Notes under the pieces: generated by a model
Told to the model about the DNA's origin: nothing
The model's database searches: none
Seen by the model: the letters and a program-made list of their open reading frames with translations, nothing else
In this document: one piece after another, positions 50,028-59,646 of the stretch
Numbering within the stretch: the stretch's first letter is position 1
Layout: every line of letters starts with the position of its first letter
Assembly: GCA_009780325.1 (NCBI GenBank)
Contig: WRAF01000005.1
Span: 1-64,000 of the forward strand
Length of the DNA stretch: 64,000 nucleotides
From: Bacillota bacterium
GTDB taxonomy: Bacteria; Bacillota; Clostridia; Christensenellales; Pumilibacteraceae
Direction of reading: 5' to 3'
Position numbers and translations under genes: made by a program

Positions 50028-51947
50028 TTAATTGATTGTGCTATTATTTGAAGCGCCTATATTAGCTGCATTATTACTCACAACATTTGTTTTATATTTA
50101 GCCCTAATATTTTCTAAAACTTCACTGCAACTCTTACCTTCCATAATCATAGCCACTTCATCAATATATATTGTTTCACATTCTATCAATATTCTTGCCA
50201 TTGTGTCAAGTTTTTCTCTATGGTTTGACAAAATTTCTTTTGCTCTTTTATGAGCACTTGTTATAATCTTATCAACCTCAGCATCAATTTTTGCACTCAT
50301 AGCTTCAGAATGAGTAGTAGTAGCCCCATATCCACGCCCTACAAAAACCTCTCCGTCACTACCATAATATATAGGTCCTAAGTCACTCATGCCCCACTCA
50401 GTAACCATATGTCTAGCAATATTAGTTGCATGTTTTATATCCGACACCGCACCAGTACAAATATCTTTAATAACAATTTCTTCCGCCGCCCTGCCGCCTA
50501 AAGCCACTGCTAAGCCATCCATAAGCTTGCCTAAAGATCTATGTCTGTCATCATTATCAGGTCTAAAGGATACATACCCTTCTGCTCGTCCTCTAGGGAT
50601 AATACTAACCTCATGAATAGGGTCAGATTTAGGAGTCTCAAATGCCACAATAGCATGCCCTGCTTCATGATATGCTGTTATTCTTTTATCATATTCTGTG
50701 ATAATCCTTGATTTTTTCTGAGGTCCAAGCGTCACTTTATTTATGCCTTCAAACACATCCGCCATCTTAATAATAGTCCTATTATCCCTAGCTGCCAATA
50801 TAGCCGCCTCATTTAATAAGTTTGCTATATCTGCACCGGTGAAACCGCTTGTTATCCTAGCTAGTGCCCTAAAGTCAACTGACGGGTCAATACTTTTATT
50901 GCGGGAATGAACTTTAAAGATTTCTTCACGCCCTCTAACATCAGGAGGATTAACATGAATCTGCCTATCAAATCTACCTGGTCTCATAAGCGCAGGATCA
51001 AGTATATCTGACCTGTTTGTCGCTGCCATAATAATAATCTCATCATTAGACTCAAATCCATCCATTTGCACAAGCAGCTGATTTAATGTTTGCTCTCTTT
51101 CATCATGACCGCCGCCCATGCCTGCGCCCCTTTGTCTGCCCACCGCATCAATCTCATCAATAAAAACGATGCAAGGCTTGTTGCGTTTTGCTATATCAAA
51201 TAAGTCACGCACCCTTGACGCACCCACACCTACATAAAGTTCTACAAAGTCTGACCCAGATATGCTAAAAAACGGAACATTCGCTTCACCAGAAACAGCT
51301 TTTGCAAACAAAGTTTTTCCCGTCCCTGGAGGTCCAACTAACAACACACCTCTAGGAATCTTTGCCCCTGCTGCATGAAACTTTTGCGGAGTTTTTAAAA
51401 ACTCAACAATTTCAGCCAATTCTTGCTTTTCTTCTTCAGCACCTGCTACATCTGAAAAGCGTGTTTTAAGTGAACTTTGCGCATTGACACCGCTTTTACC
51501 CACGCTTGTTGCTTTTCTATCCGCTGCTCCCATGTTTCTGAATATCATAAAGAAAAAGAATATAACAAACAATCCCATTATAATGACAGGCAAAAAACTC
51601 CAGATACTTGTGCCGTATCTATCTGCTAGGTTTGTTTGAGGCGGTGTCCTGCCTTCAAATTCTTCTATCTCATCAATATTATGAAAATATCTGTCAATTA
51701 GTCTTTCTACACTGGCTCTGCCAAAAGTAACCGCACGATAACGATTATCGCTTCCATAAATCCTATAAGTAACAGTATCACCATTTAAATCAATTTCAGT
51801 AACTACACCTTGTCGCATGTGTGCCACAAACTGATCATTCCTCATAGAAACAGGTGCTAATAAAGTGGTAATCAATATAACCATGACCACAACCAATGCC
51901 CCCAAAGCTAAAGCAACGATTAAAATATTTTTGCTATTTGATTTCAA
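50028..51947 (-). CDS. ftsH: ATP-dependent zinc metalloprotease
   Basis: [62 protein letters not shown] zinc motif. Confidence 0.98.
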   Translation of the reverse strand: MKSNSKNILIVALALGALVVVMVILITTLLAPVSMRNDQFVAHMRQGVVTEIDLNGDTVTYRIYGSDNRYRAVTFGRASVERLIDRYFHNIDEIEEFEGRTPPQTNLADRYGTSIWSFLPVIIMGLFVIFFFFMIFRNMGAADRKATSVGKSGVNAQSSLKTRFSDVAGAEEEKQELAEIVEFLKTPQKFHAAGAKIPRGVLLVGPPGTGKTLFAKAVSGEANVPFFSISGSDFVELYVGVGASRVRDLFDIAKRNKPCIVFIDEIDAVGRQRGAGMGGGHDEREQTLNQLLVQMDGFESNDEIIIMAATNRSDILDPALMRPGRFDRQIHVNPPDVRGREEIFKVHSRNKSIDPSVDFRALARITSGFTGADIANLLNEAAILAARDNRTIIKMADVFEGINKVTLGPQKKSRIITEYDKRITAYHEAGHAIVAFETPKSDPIHEVSIIPRGRAEGYVSFRPDNDDRHRSLGKLMDGLAVALGGRAAEEIVIKDICTGAVSDIKHATNIARHMVTEWGMSDLGPIYYGSDGEVFVGRGYGATTTHSEAMSAKIDAEVDKIITSAHKRAKEILSNHREKLDTMARILIECETIYIDEVAMIMEGKSCSEVLENIRAKYKTNVVSNNAANIGASNNSTIN

Positions 51948-52069
51948 AATTTACTCCAGTTGTTAAATTTTTACAATTACTACATAGTATATCACAAGCA
52001 TATGGATAATATCAAGCAAAATTAATACACATTTTATAATTTAAGAATTGCAAGTATATAATTCATTTC

Positions 52070-52576
52070 TTAAATAGTCAAAAACTCCACAGCTTTTTCT
52101 ATTAGTTCTATAAATATTGGGCGGCTATCCTTATCAATCTCACTTAAAACATAATCTGCTAAACTCATATTATCACTCCGTCCTATCCCTAAACGCAGCC
52201 GCTTAAAATCATCTGTCCCAATTTCACTTATTATGCTGCGCATGCCATTGTGTGTGCCAGCACTTCCCCTTTCTCTAAACCGCATAACCCCTCTTTCAAT
52301 ATCAATATCATCATATACTATAATCATGTCCTTTGGCATCAATTTATATTTTTTTAATAAGCCTTTGACTGCTATGCCCGATAAATTCATAAAAGTCTGC
52401 GGCTTTGCTATAACCAAGTCATGTGAAAAAACTCGTGCAACAATACTATTGCACTCTTTAACTTTAAAATTTGTATTTAACTTATCAGCAAGTGCCTCTA
52501 CAGCTAAAAAACCTAAGTTATGATAAGTATAGGCATATCTAGCACCAGGGTTGCCTAGTCCAATGATTAGTTTCAT
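52070..52576 (-). CDS. pth: peptidyl-tRNA hydrolase
   Basis: IIGLGNPGARYAYTYHNLGFLAVEALA; VIAKPQTFMNLSG; RERGSAGTHNGMRSIISEIGTDDFKRLRLGIG. Confidence 0.97.
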   Translation of the reverse strand: MKLIIGLGNPGARYAYTYHNLGFLAVEALADKLNTNFKVKECNSIVARVFSHDLVIAKPQTFMNLSGIAVKGLLKKYKLMPKDMIIVYDDIDIERGVMRFRERGSAGTHNGMRSIISEIGTDDFKRLRLGIGRSDNMSLADYVLSEIDKDSRPIFIELIEKAVEFLTI

Positions 52577-52760
52577 CTTCTACCAAATAATAAAGGGATA
52601 ACCCTAGAGCAAAGCCCCTAGACCCCCACGCCTTACGGGCGTGGTTCTGCGACAAAAACCACAGGATGTATTAACCTATTGTCGGTGGTCGCAAATTTGC
52701 CATTTTAAGCAAATTTGCTCCTAAAATAAAAACAAATTTTTGCCATTAAATTAAATTTGT

Positions 52761-52997
52761 TTATCTTCCGCCGCAGCCGCCGCCGCACGCTCCGCAGCCG
52801 CCCATGCCTTTAGCATAGTTATGGATAGCCATAAGCAATTTATCTAAATCCACACCATGTCCATTTGCCGCCTGCTCTAAAGTCTCTGTCCTAGCTTTTT
52901 CACAGCCCAAACAATTTAATCCAAAAATTTTGAAAACTTGTCCAACCCCTTCATATTTTTCTAGCACCTCACTAACTAATAAATCTTTGTGTATCAT
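52761..52997 (-). CDS. DUF1858-like small protein with Cys/Gly-rich tail
   Basis: VSEVLEKYEGVGQVFKIFGLNCLGCEKARTETLEQAANGHGVDLDKLLMAIH; tail GGCGACGGGCGGR. Confidence 0.8.
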   Translation of the reverse strand: MIHKDLLVSEVLEKYEGVGQVFKIFGLNCLGCEKARTETLEQAANGHGVDLDKLLMAIHNYAKGMGGCGACGGGCGGR

Positions 52998-53119
52998 ATT
53001 TTTTTTCTCCTATTTTAGGGAAACACTTTCCCTCTAAATTTATTATCTCACTATATTACTTTATTTAAGCAAGCCCTGTCAAGAATAATTATGCCATTTC
53101 ACATCAAAATAAATAACTA

Positions 53120-53326
53120 TTAATCCTCTCTGCCTGTCAAATAATCTAATGAAACATCAAAAAAAACTGCCAGTTTTATCAAGTATGATAATTTTGGCTC
53201 ATTGATTCCATTTTCCCAAGTACTTATTGTACCATTACTAACTCCAATAATTTTGCCAAGTTCCCTATGCCCCATTTCTTTTTCAAGCCTTAATTCTTTA
53301 AGCCTTTCTTTAAAAATATTTGTCAT
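53120..53326 (-). CDS. XRE-family HTH regulator
   Basis: LKELRLEKEMGHRELGKIIGVSNGTISTWENGINEPKLSYLIKLAVFFDVSLDYLTGRED. Confidence 0.9.
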   Translation of the reverse strand: MTNIFKERLKELRLEKEMGHRELGKIIGVSNGTISTWENGINEPKLSYLIKLAVFFDVSLDYLTGRED

Positions 53327-53525
53327 ATATTATATATTATGGTCGAAAAACCGATAAAAATGCTTGACGGTAGATTTTTCAACCGATATAATATATGAAA
53401 TATAAACTTTTATTTTGGTCTAAAATGACCTCATCTCAATGTCATAATAAAAAATTATATAGAAGTTCATATTGTTTTAAGTTTATAAAAATACTTCCCA
53501 TATAAACATTATAACTAAATAGCAC

Positions 53526-53582
53526 CTAATATAATAATATCATAAGACAAGTTACATTTTGGACAAACCATAAATATTAATA
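53526..53582. repeat. 57-bp direct repeat, copy 1
   Basis: ctaatataataatatcataagacaagttacattttggacaaaccataaatattaata; one mismatch to copy 2. Confidence 0.9.
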
Positions 53583-53589
53583 CCAGCTG

Positions 53590-53793
53590 TCAATATTTAT
53601 ACATAACTAATTCATCTATTGTAATTTCAAAATATTTAGCAATTTCAATAAGCGCATTGATATCAGGCACAATAGTTCCACACTCTAAATGCGATATTCT
53701 TCTTTGCGAACAATTAAACTCTTTTGCAAGTTCTAATTGACTCTTACCTGCCTCAATGCGAAGCTTTTTAAAATTATCAGAGAAAAAATTCAT
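53590..53793 (-). CDS. XRE-family HTH regulator
   Basis: FKKLRIEAGKSQLELAKEFNCSQRRISHLECGTIVPDINALIEIAKYFEITIDELVMYKY. Confidence 0.88.
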   Translation of the reverse strand: MNFFSDNFKKLRIEAGKSQLELAKEFNCSQRRISHLECGTIVPDINALIEIAKYFEITIDELVMYKY

Positions 53794-53846
53794 TTTATTA
53801 TTCTAGCCAAAATGCGGCTAGAATAATTGACATAGCCGCATTGCGT

Positions 53847-53903
53847 CTAATATAATAATATCATAAGACAAGTTATATTTTGGACAAACCATAAATATTA
53901 ATA
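53847..53903. repeat. 57-bp direct repeat, copy 2
   Basis: ctaatataataatatcataagacaagttatattttggacaaaccataaatattaata. Confidence 0.9.
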
Positions 53904-53920
53904 GTATAGAGGTACATATC

Positions 53921-54763
53921 ATGTATAGATTAAGTGAATTTATCGGCAAAGAAGCCATTATTTTATCCAATGGACAAAGCGCAGGCACTGTTTCAAATGT
54001 GTTTTTTGATGCACGCTTAAAATATTTTAAGTTTATTGAACTTATTATAGATGATGAGGAAGATAGAAAAATGGCGGCATTTAAAGTGATTACAAGCTTT
54101 AGCGGAGAGGCTGCTGTTATAAGATCTAATGCTAATTTAATTGATGCAGTTTATGACGGAGTTGTTGGCTGCCCTATGAATTTATCATGCTTTAATCAAG
54201 ACGGAAAAAACATGGGTGTGATTAGGGATATTGTGATGCAAGACAACAAAATAGAGTTATTTATTACAGATATGATGGACATTGAAGCGTCTACTTTATT
54301 AATTGCATCAGATGATCTGTTGATTTTTAATGATACAGGACAACACATAAAAAGACCGCCCAACAAAAAAATAGAAAGAATCAAAAAGACAGCAGCTATC
54401 AAAAAACACAAAATAGCACCCTTGATGATTGAAGAAAATATTGACAATAATGAGATAATTGTCAATGAAAGCATAAATGAAAATATAGATGAATACTATC
54501 AGTCACAAAATACTTTTGATGATATTAAACAAATCAGTACTCCAGAAAAAATTGATTTAAGCCGTACTCATGTACATCGTTCACCAATTTTGACCAGCAC
54601 AAAAAATAAGTACGAATTTCTAATAGGAATGCACCTTATTAAAGATATTTACAACAACAGCGGACAACTAATTTTAGCTAAAAATACAACCATCACTCAA
54701 ACACAAATTGATATAGCCAAAACGCATGATAGGCTGGTATCAATGACCCTTAATTGTATTTAA
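53921..54763 (+). CDS. PRC-barrel-like protein
   Basis: YRLSEFIGKEAIILSNGQSAGTVSNVFFDARLKYFKFIELIIDDEEDRKMAAFKVI. Confidence 0.6.
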   Translation: MYRLSEFIGKEAIILSNGQSAGTVSNVFFDARLKYFKFIELIIDDEEDRKMAAFKVITSFSGEAAVIRSNANLIDAVYDGVVGCPMNLSCFNQDGKNMGVIRDIVMQDNKIELFITDMMDIEASTLLIASDDLLIFNDTGQHIKRPPNKKIERIKKTAAIKKHKIAPLMIEENIDNNEIIVNESINENIDEYYQSQNTFDDIKQISTPEKIDLSRTHVHRSPILTSTKNKYEFLIGMHLIKDIYNNSGQLILAKNTTITQTQIDIAKTHDRLVSMTLNCI

Positions 54764-54773
54764 CGGCTTGTCC

Positions 54774-55592
54774 TTATTTAGGCAAAATTTTTCTAAATTG
54801 TCCCAATCCTGTCAGCGGCTTAAAGTTTTCATTGTTTCTTGTCAAAAATTCTTCCGCCAGTGATTTGTATGCTAATGACCCCTTGCCTAATGGGTCAAAC
54901 TGCAAAATAGGCAATCCATAACTTGGCGCCTCACCAAACCTAATTGACCTTGGTATCTTTGTAGAAAAGACCTTTTTACCAAAAAATTTAATTATCTCAG
55001 TTGTCACCATCTGTGCTAAATTAGACCTAGAATCATACATAGTCATCACCACACCCTCAATCTCTAATTGAGGGTTATAATGTTTTTTAACCAATTTAAT
55101 TGTATTCATCAATTGCCCCAGCCCCTCTAGCGCAAAAAATTCTCCCTGCATAGGCGTCAATACTCCATCAGCACTAGATAAAGCGTTTACTGTCAATAGA
55201 GCCAAGCTAGGCGGGCAGTCTACAAAAATATAATCATATAAATTCTTTTGACCTATTAACTGTTTAGACAACGCCTTGTCCCTATTCCCCATAGACACCA
55301 ATTCAATCTCAGCGCCTGCTAAGTCAATAGTAGCAGGCAAAATATCTAACCCAGGCATAGTGGTAGTAAGCGTAGCATCTTGAATCTCACATTCACCTGT
55401 CAATACATTATATACGGTCTTTTTTAATGTCCTTTTGTCTATCCCAAAAGCAGAAGTAGCATTGCCCTGCGGGTCAATATCAACAACCAATGTTTTTTTG
55501 CCCATAGCAGCCAAGAATGCAGCCAAGTTAACAGTAGTGGTAGTCTTGCCTACTCCCCCTTTTTGATTTGCAATTGCTATAATTTTTGACAT
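54774..55592 (-). CDS. soj: ParA/Soj family ATPase
   Basis: IIAIANQKGGVGKTTTTVNLAAFLAAMGKKTLVVDIDPQGNATSAFGID. Confidence 0.95.
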   Translation of the reverse strand: MSKIIAIANQKGGVGKTTTTVNLAAFLAAMGKKTLVVDIDPQGNATSAFGIDKRTLKKTVYNVLTGECEIQDATLTTTMPGLDILPATIDLAGAEIELVSMGNRDKALSKQLIGQKNLYDYIFVDCPPSLALLTVNALSSADGVLTPMQGEFFALEGLGQLMNTIKLVKKHYNPQLEIEGVVMTMYDSRSNLAQMVTTEIIKFFGKKVFSTKIPRSIRFGEAPSYGLPILQFDPLGKGSLAYKSLAEEFLTRNNENFKPLTGLGQFRKILPK

Positions 55593-55808
55593 TTAAAAAA
55601 ACTCCTTCATACTTTTTTAAAAAAGTATGCAAAAAACTTTGAAGTAATTATTTTATAGTATAACCCTACAAAACAAAAAAAGCAAGTGAATTTTAGCTAT
55701 TAATTTAAGAAACACTGATTATAAATGAAAGAATCTCCAACATGAACAAAATTATATAAAAACCAAAACTCATACGATTTTTAATTATGTTTAATGCCGC
55801 TTTAATTT

Positions 55809-55997
55809 TTAATCATCATTATATCTTGTCACTTCAACAAGATATTTTTCGCCACAATCCATTACTATAATAAATGCATTTAATTCAATTGGATATTCTA
55901 TGCCTACAATTCCTTCTTGATTAAAAATATTATCATTACTTAAACAATTTACTAAGTATTCAGATGTTGTTATTTGTACATTTTTGCGTAATTGCAT
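55809..55997 (-). CDS. hypothetical small protein
   Basis: 62-aa ORF in an otherwise empty intergenic stretch. Confidence 0.4.
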   Translation of the reverse strand: MQLRKNVQITTSEYLVNCLSNDNIFNQEGIVGIEYPIELNAFIIVMDCGEKYLVEVTRYNDD

Positions 55998-56113
55998 ATA
56001 AAATTATATAGAGTTTCTTTATGAAAAAAATATTTTAACAATAAGTATACCCCTTATGGCTTATCCTCATTTGTCAAGCATTTAAATATACATAATATGC
56101 ATATACAAAATGC

Positions 56114-56142
56114 TTGCATTTTAATTTTGCGTGTGCTATAAT
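56114..56142 (+). promoter_or_regulatory. promoter TTGCAT-17-TATAAT
   Basis: -10 lies 6 nt before ATG at 56149. Confidence 0.65.
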
Positions 56143-56148
56143 TATTTT

Positions 56149-56508
56149 ATGCTTAAACCAATTAATTGCGATGGTTGCGGCGCAACCATTCAGCTTGATG
56201 ACAATAAAACTACTATTGTATGTGCATACTGCAATACTACATATACCAATCCCAACAAAAAGATGGGACAGGGTTTTAACAATGCTTGGGGGCATACTGC
56301 ATGGGACAGGGCAAATGCTGCGGCAGGATTTAATGCGAACAATCCGCAAAATAGACCCATGGGCACTCCTCCGCCAAGACCAAAAATGAGCGGCTGTTTG
56401 ATTGCATTTTTAGTTGTTGCCTTTTGGCCAGGAGCAATTATTTATGGAGTGTACACACACCACCAGCAAGAAGAATGGGATAGAAAATGGGGCGGCTTGA
56501 ATAGGTAA
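56149..56508 (+). CDS. zinc-ribbon membrane protein
   Basis: CDGCGATIQLDDNKTTIVCAYCNTTY plus a single TM segment. Confidence 0.75.
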   Translation: MLKPINCDGCGATIQLDDNKTTIVCAYCNTTYTNPNKKMGQGFNNAWGHTAWDRANAAAGFNANNPQNRPMGTPPPRPKMSGCLIAFLVVAFWPGAIIYGVYTHHQQEEWDRKWGGLNR

Positions 56509-56582
56509 ATTATAATTTTACTAAAACCTTATTTAATACATAAAAAACCGCTATGAGTATTTTAATCTCATGGCAATTTTTT

Positions 56583-56800
56583 TATACTAGACCTGTTCCG
56601 AAATTAAATTGGGTGTATAGTGAGCATATTTTTGATTGCCGTGCCAAGAAGTATTCGTGGTAATGCACACTTCGTGCCAAAACAAAAATGAACACTTGAG
56701 AGAGGCTATACTAGCAGTATTGACGACCGAATGCGGAGTTTTTGAACAACAATGATGCCACTAGTCATTCCTAATTTGATTTTGGGACAGGTCTAGTATA
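56583..56800. repeat. ~218-bp MITE-like element with ~27-bp terminal inverted repeats
   Basis: TATACTAGACCTGTTCCGAAATTAAATT ... AATTTGATTTTGGGACAGGTCTAGTATA. Confidence 0.8.
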
Positions 56801-56905
56801 AGAAAAATACTTCGTCTTTCAGTCATCTGTTTTTGAGAGTACGCTAACTCAAAAAAGCCGAGCTATCTAAGCGAGGGAAGTGTCCCAAAGGAACACCTTT
56901 TTTAT
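56800..56905 (-). repeat. hairpin-tail repeat element (copy F)
   Basis: reverse complement aaaaaaGGTGTTCCTTTGGGACACTTCCCTCGCTTAGATAGCTCGGCTTTTTTGAGTTAGCG...gaaagacgaagtatttttctta. Confidence 0.65.
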
Positions 56906-56920
56906 ATAGTTGATACCCCC

Positions 56921-57253
56921 TCAAAACCAAACATTCCATTTTCCCAACCTATCAAACCCTTGCAGCCTCACCAATCTCTCTAATACAGCCTTAAACTCAT
57001 CATACATCCCATTTTTTATGTCAAATGCCTCTTCTATATCATCATACTTATCTCTTGCTATAGACAAATCAAAATAATTTCCTATCACCTTGTCTCCTTT
57101 AATCGCTTCATAACTAATTTCTATTTTGAATATAGCGTCATCTATAATTTTTGCTATATCAATTATTTTAACTTTTTCATCTAGGGACTTAAGCATTAGG
57201 CTTTCAGCATCATCTTTGACTGTCAAGTCTATTTTTTCGTTTAACTTTTGCAT
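56921..57253 (-). CDS. hypothetical protein, divergent from tandem-HTH regulator
   Basis: ORF; likely start at internal Met (MQKLNEKIDL) preceded by aaaggagaaaac; upstream promoter TTGCAT-17-TATAAT on minus strand. Confidence 0.6.
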   Translation of the reverse strand: MQKLNEKIDLTVKDDAESLMLKSLDEKVKIIDIAKIIDDAIFKIEISYEAIKGDKVIGNYFDLSIARDKYDDIEEAFDIKNGMYDEFKAVLERLVRLQGFDRLGKWNVWF

Positions 57254-57390
57254 TTTTGTTTTCTCCTTTGATTTATCACACCGAATCAATTAATCATAAT
57301 ACGGATATAATTATAGTATATCTATGTTTGTCATGCAAGTCAACTGTTTTGTACGTACTTTTGAGATATTCATTGTGTGAGGAATAATTT

Positions 57391-57822
57391 ATGCGGTATA
57401 ACATTGGCTCAAGACTTTCAGAACTTATATTTGAAAATGAACTAACAAATGATAAATTGGTAGAAGAGCTTGATATAAGCAGACAAAATATTAGTCGCTG
57501 GATTCAAGGAAAACAAGGTATCTCTCTTGCTAACGCTATAAAAGTTGCTAATTATTTCAAGTGCTCGCTTAGATATCTTTTGAGCGAAACAGATAACAAG
57601 CTTGATTTTGCGTTGCGTATTCACCCACCGTTTTATGAGAGATTGCGTGGATTAATGGCAGAACGCAATATAACATGGTATCGAATTGTCAAAGACGGTA
57701 TAGCATCAGACTATAATCTTTCTGCTTGGAAAAATGGTTCAGAACCATATTTAGAAACAGTTATTGGTATTGCAGATTATTTTAAACTTACTCTTGATCA
57801 GTTTGTTGGTCGGGAGGTTTAA
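57391..57822 (+). CDS. tandem XRE-type HTH regulator
   Basis: paralog of 11903 and 25164; HPPFYERLRGLMAERNITWYRIVKDGIASDYNLSAWKNGSEPYLETVIGIADYF. Confidence 0.8.
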   Translation: MRYNIGSRLSELIFENELTNDKLVEELDISRQNISRWIQGKQGISLANAIKVANYFKCSLRYLLSETDNKLDFALRIHPPFYERLRGLMAERNITWYRIVKDGIASDYNLSAWKNGSEPYLETVIGIADYFKLTLDQFVGREV

Positions 57823-57839
57823 AATTGGCTTGATATTGA

Positions 57840-57884
57840 AAAAACCATCATGAGAGTTAAAAAATACACATGATGGTTTTTTTA
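57840..57884 (+). terminator. intrinsic terminator
   Basis: AAAACCATCATGagagttaaaaaatacaCATGATGGTTTTtttat. Confidence 0.85.
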
Positions 57885-58120
57885 TTTGAAATACCTTAAC
57901 TTGATTTTTAAAAACACAAAATCACAACCGTCATGATGCATTTTTTCTAATATTAAGATGTTGACTCCCTTTAAAATCATATGGGATTTTAAGGCCATTA
58001 CTGCAAATCCCTGCCATGCAGCAATCATAAAGTGATTCTTATTTTTTAAAAAAGAGATTCTTTAGAAACGCTAGGCTCACAAATACCTCTTGGACGGATT
58101 ACATGATACGATGCATATTT

Positions 58121-58231
58121 TAAAGAGGAGATCCTTAACAGGATGACATAAATTAAAATTGTTTAATAAATGTATTTACTACTCCGTTTAAAATCTAAAT
58201 TTATGTCATCCTGTTAAGGATCTCCTCTTTA
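58121..58231. repeat. GTCATTCTG-family MITE with perfect 34-bp terminal inverted repeats
   Basis: TAAAGAGGAGATCCTTAACAGGATGACATAAATT (58121-58154) is the exact reverse complement of 58198-58231. Confidence 0.9.
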
Positions 58232-58267
58232 TTCTTATTGCGCACTATATAGCCCCTTGACATGACC

Positions 58268-59467
58268 TCATTTTATTTTCCTTGCCTCTATATAATATCT
58301 TTTTTCATTAGCTTCACCCATAGAAAAAGTTTTTCTTGGCAGCACTCCGTTTTTAACAACAAACTCAAATAATTCATCTTTTTGCATAGATTTTAGCACA
58401 ATGCCTATCCCGTTTTCTTTTGCGCAAATCTCTTTTAAATCATTCTCACCATGGATATAATCCACTTTTCCGCCATGTTCTTTTAAATATTCATCAATCA
58501 ATACCTGTACCTTATCAACACCTTCAATAGCATTTTTAGGCAAGTTAATCTCTTCAATTTTGTCACCAACAAACAGTTTAGCTGTATCAGTACCACCTAT
58601 ACCTTTTAGTTTTTCAATAAACAACTCTTTATTTTCTACAAAAACAACCCTGTGTATAGGCTCAAAAATAATTCCCTCATCATAAATATTTTCAATTTCA
58701 ACAAGCGCATATTTACTTAATGGATTGCTCTCATCATAACATGCCTTTGCAGTTGCCAATGAATGGTTTCCGTCACCCACTGCAAATAAAAACTCTTCAC
58801 CATATTTTTTAACAGACTTTTTTAATAATTTAATCAAAGCATTTTCAATCTTATCTTCAAATTTTTCTTTTGCCACATTCCAGCCTTTAATGTGACCGCC
58901 GTTCATATTTAATTTGCTGTCATACACAAGTTTATGTTTAGCTAAATTTTTAAACAAAGGCTCTATAACTGTCTTTTTTTCATCATCAATCAATACAAGA
59001 ATATGCGGCAACTCTAAAGGACAGTTTTTGCGTATTTCAACTCTAGGAGGAATCCTCTCAATGACCGTCCCTTCAGTAGCCCTAATAAGCGCCTTATCCT
59101 CTGGTTTAAAACTATATTGAGTTAAATCCACAAGCATGGTTAAGCCTTTACGCTTAATACCATTAGGATAAGTACGCTCAATTAAAATTAAACCATTTTC
59201 AATTTCTTGAAAAAGCCCCTCACTAACACATTCATTCATGTTAGAAATAATATCCTCTATCCTTTTTTGAGGATTCTCTTCTTCTAAATAAACTTCTGGG
59301 TAAATGATGTTTAAAGTAGACGGGTGTCCTTCTACATGTTTTTCTAACTCTTTCCAATACTCTGGCTGAGAGGTATATTGGTCGCAGGCAACAACCGCCC
59401 ATTTATCCATGTCAATGCCCTCTTTAGGGAGTAGAATAGGACCAAACTTAAAAGGTAATGTTTTCAT
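58268..59467 (-). CDS. DUF1015 family protein
   Basis: WAVVACDQYTSQPEYWKELE; FAVGDGNHSLATAKACYDE; MGEANEKRYYIEARKI. Confidence 0.88.
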   Translation of the reverse strand: MKTLPFKFGPILLPKEGIDMDKWAVVACDQYTSQPEYWKELEKHVEGHPSTLNIIYPEVYLEEENPQKRIEDIISNMNECVSEGLFQEIENGLILIERTYPNGIKRKGLTMLVDLTQYSFKPEDKALIRATEGTVIERIPPRVEIRKNCPLELPHILVLIDDEKKTVIEPLFKNLAKHKLVYDSKLNMNGGHIKGWNVAKEKFEDKIENALIKLLKKSVKKYGEEFLFAVGDGNHSLATAKACYDESNPLSKYALVEIENIYDEGIIFEPIHRVVFVENKELFIEKLKGIGGTDTAKLFVGDKIEEINLPKNAIEGVDKVQVLIDEYLKEHGGKVDYIHGENDLKEICAKENGIGIVLKSMQKDELFEFVVKNGVLPRKTFSMGEANEKRYYIEARKIK

Positions 59468-59560
59468 AATTTATATCTCCATTTATAATGAATTTTTTTG
59501 TTGTTTCTAATAATTAAGATTCTTCAGGAACGCTGAACCCCACGAATACCCATAACGGAT

Positions 59561-59630
59561 GAGATTCTTACAGAATGACATAAATCTAAAATTGTTTAAT
59601 TTGTGTCATCCTGTTAAGAAGCTCCTCTTT
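59561..59630. repeat. GTCATTCTG-family MITE, short copy
   Basis: gagattcttacagaatgacataaat...atttgtgtcatcctgttaagaagctcctcttt. Confidence 0.65.
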
Positions 59631-59646
59631 ATTCTTTTTCTAATTA

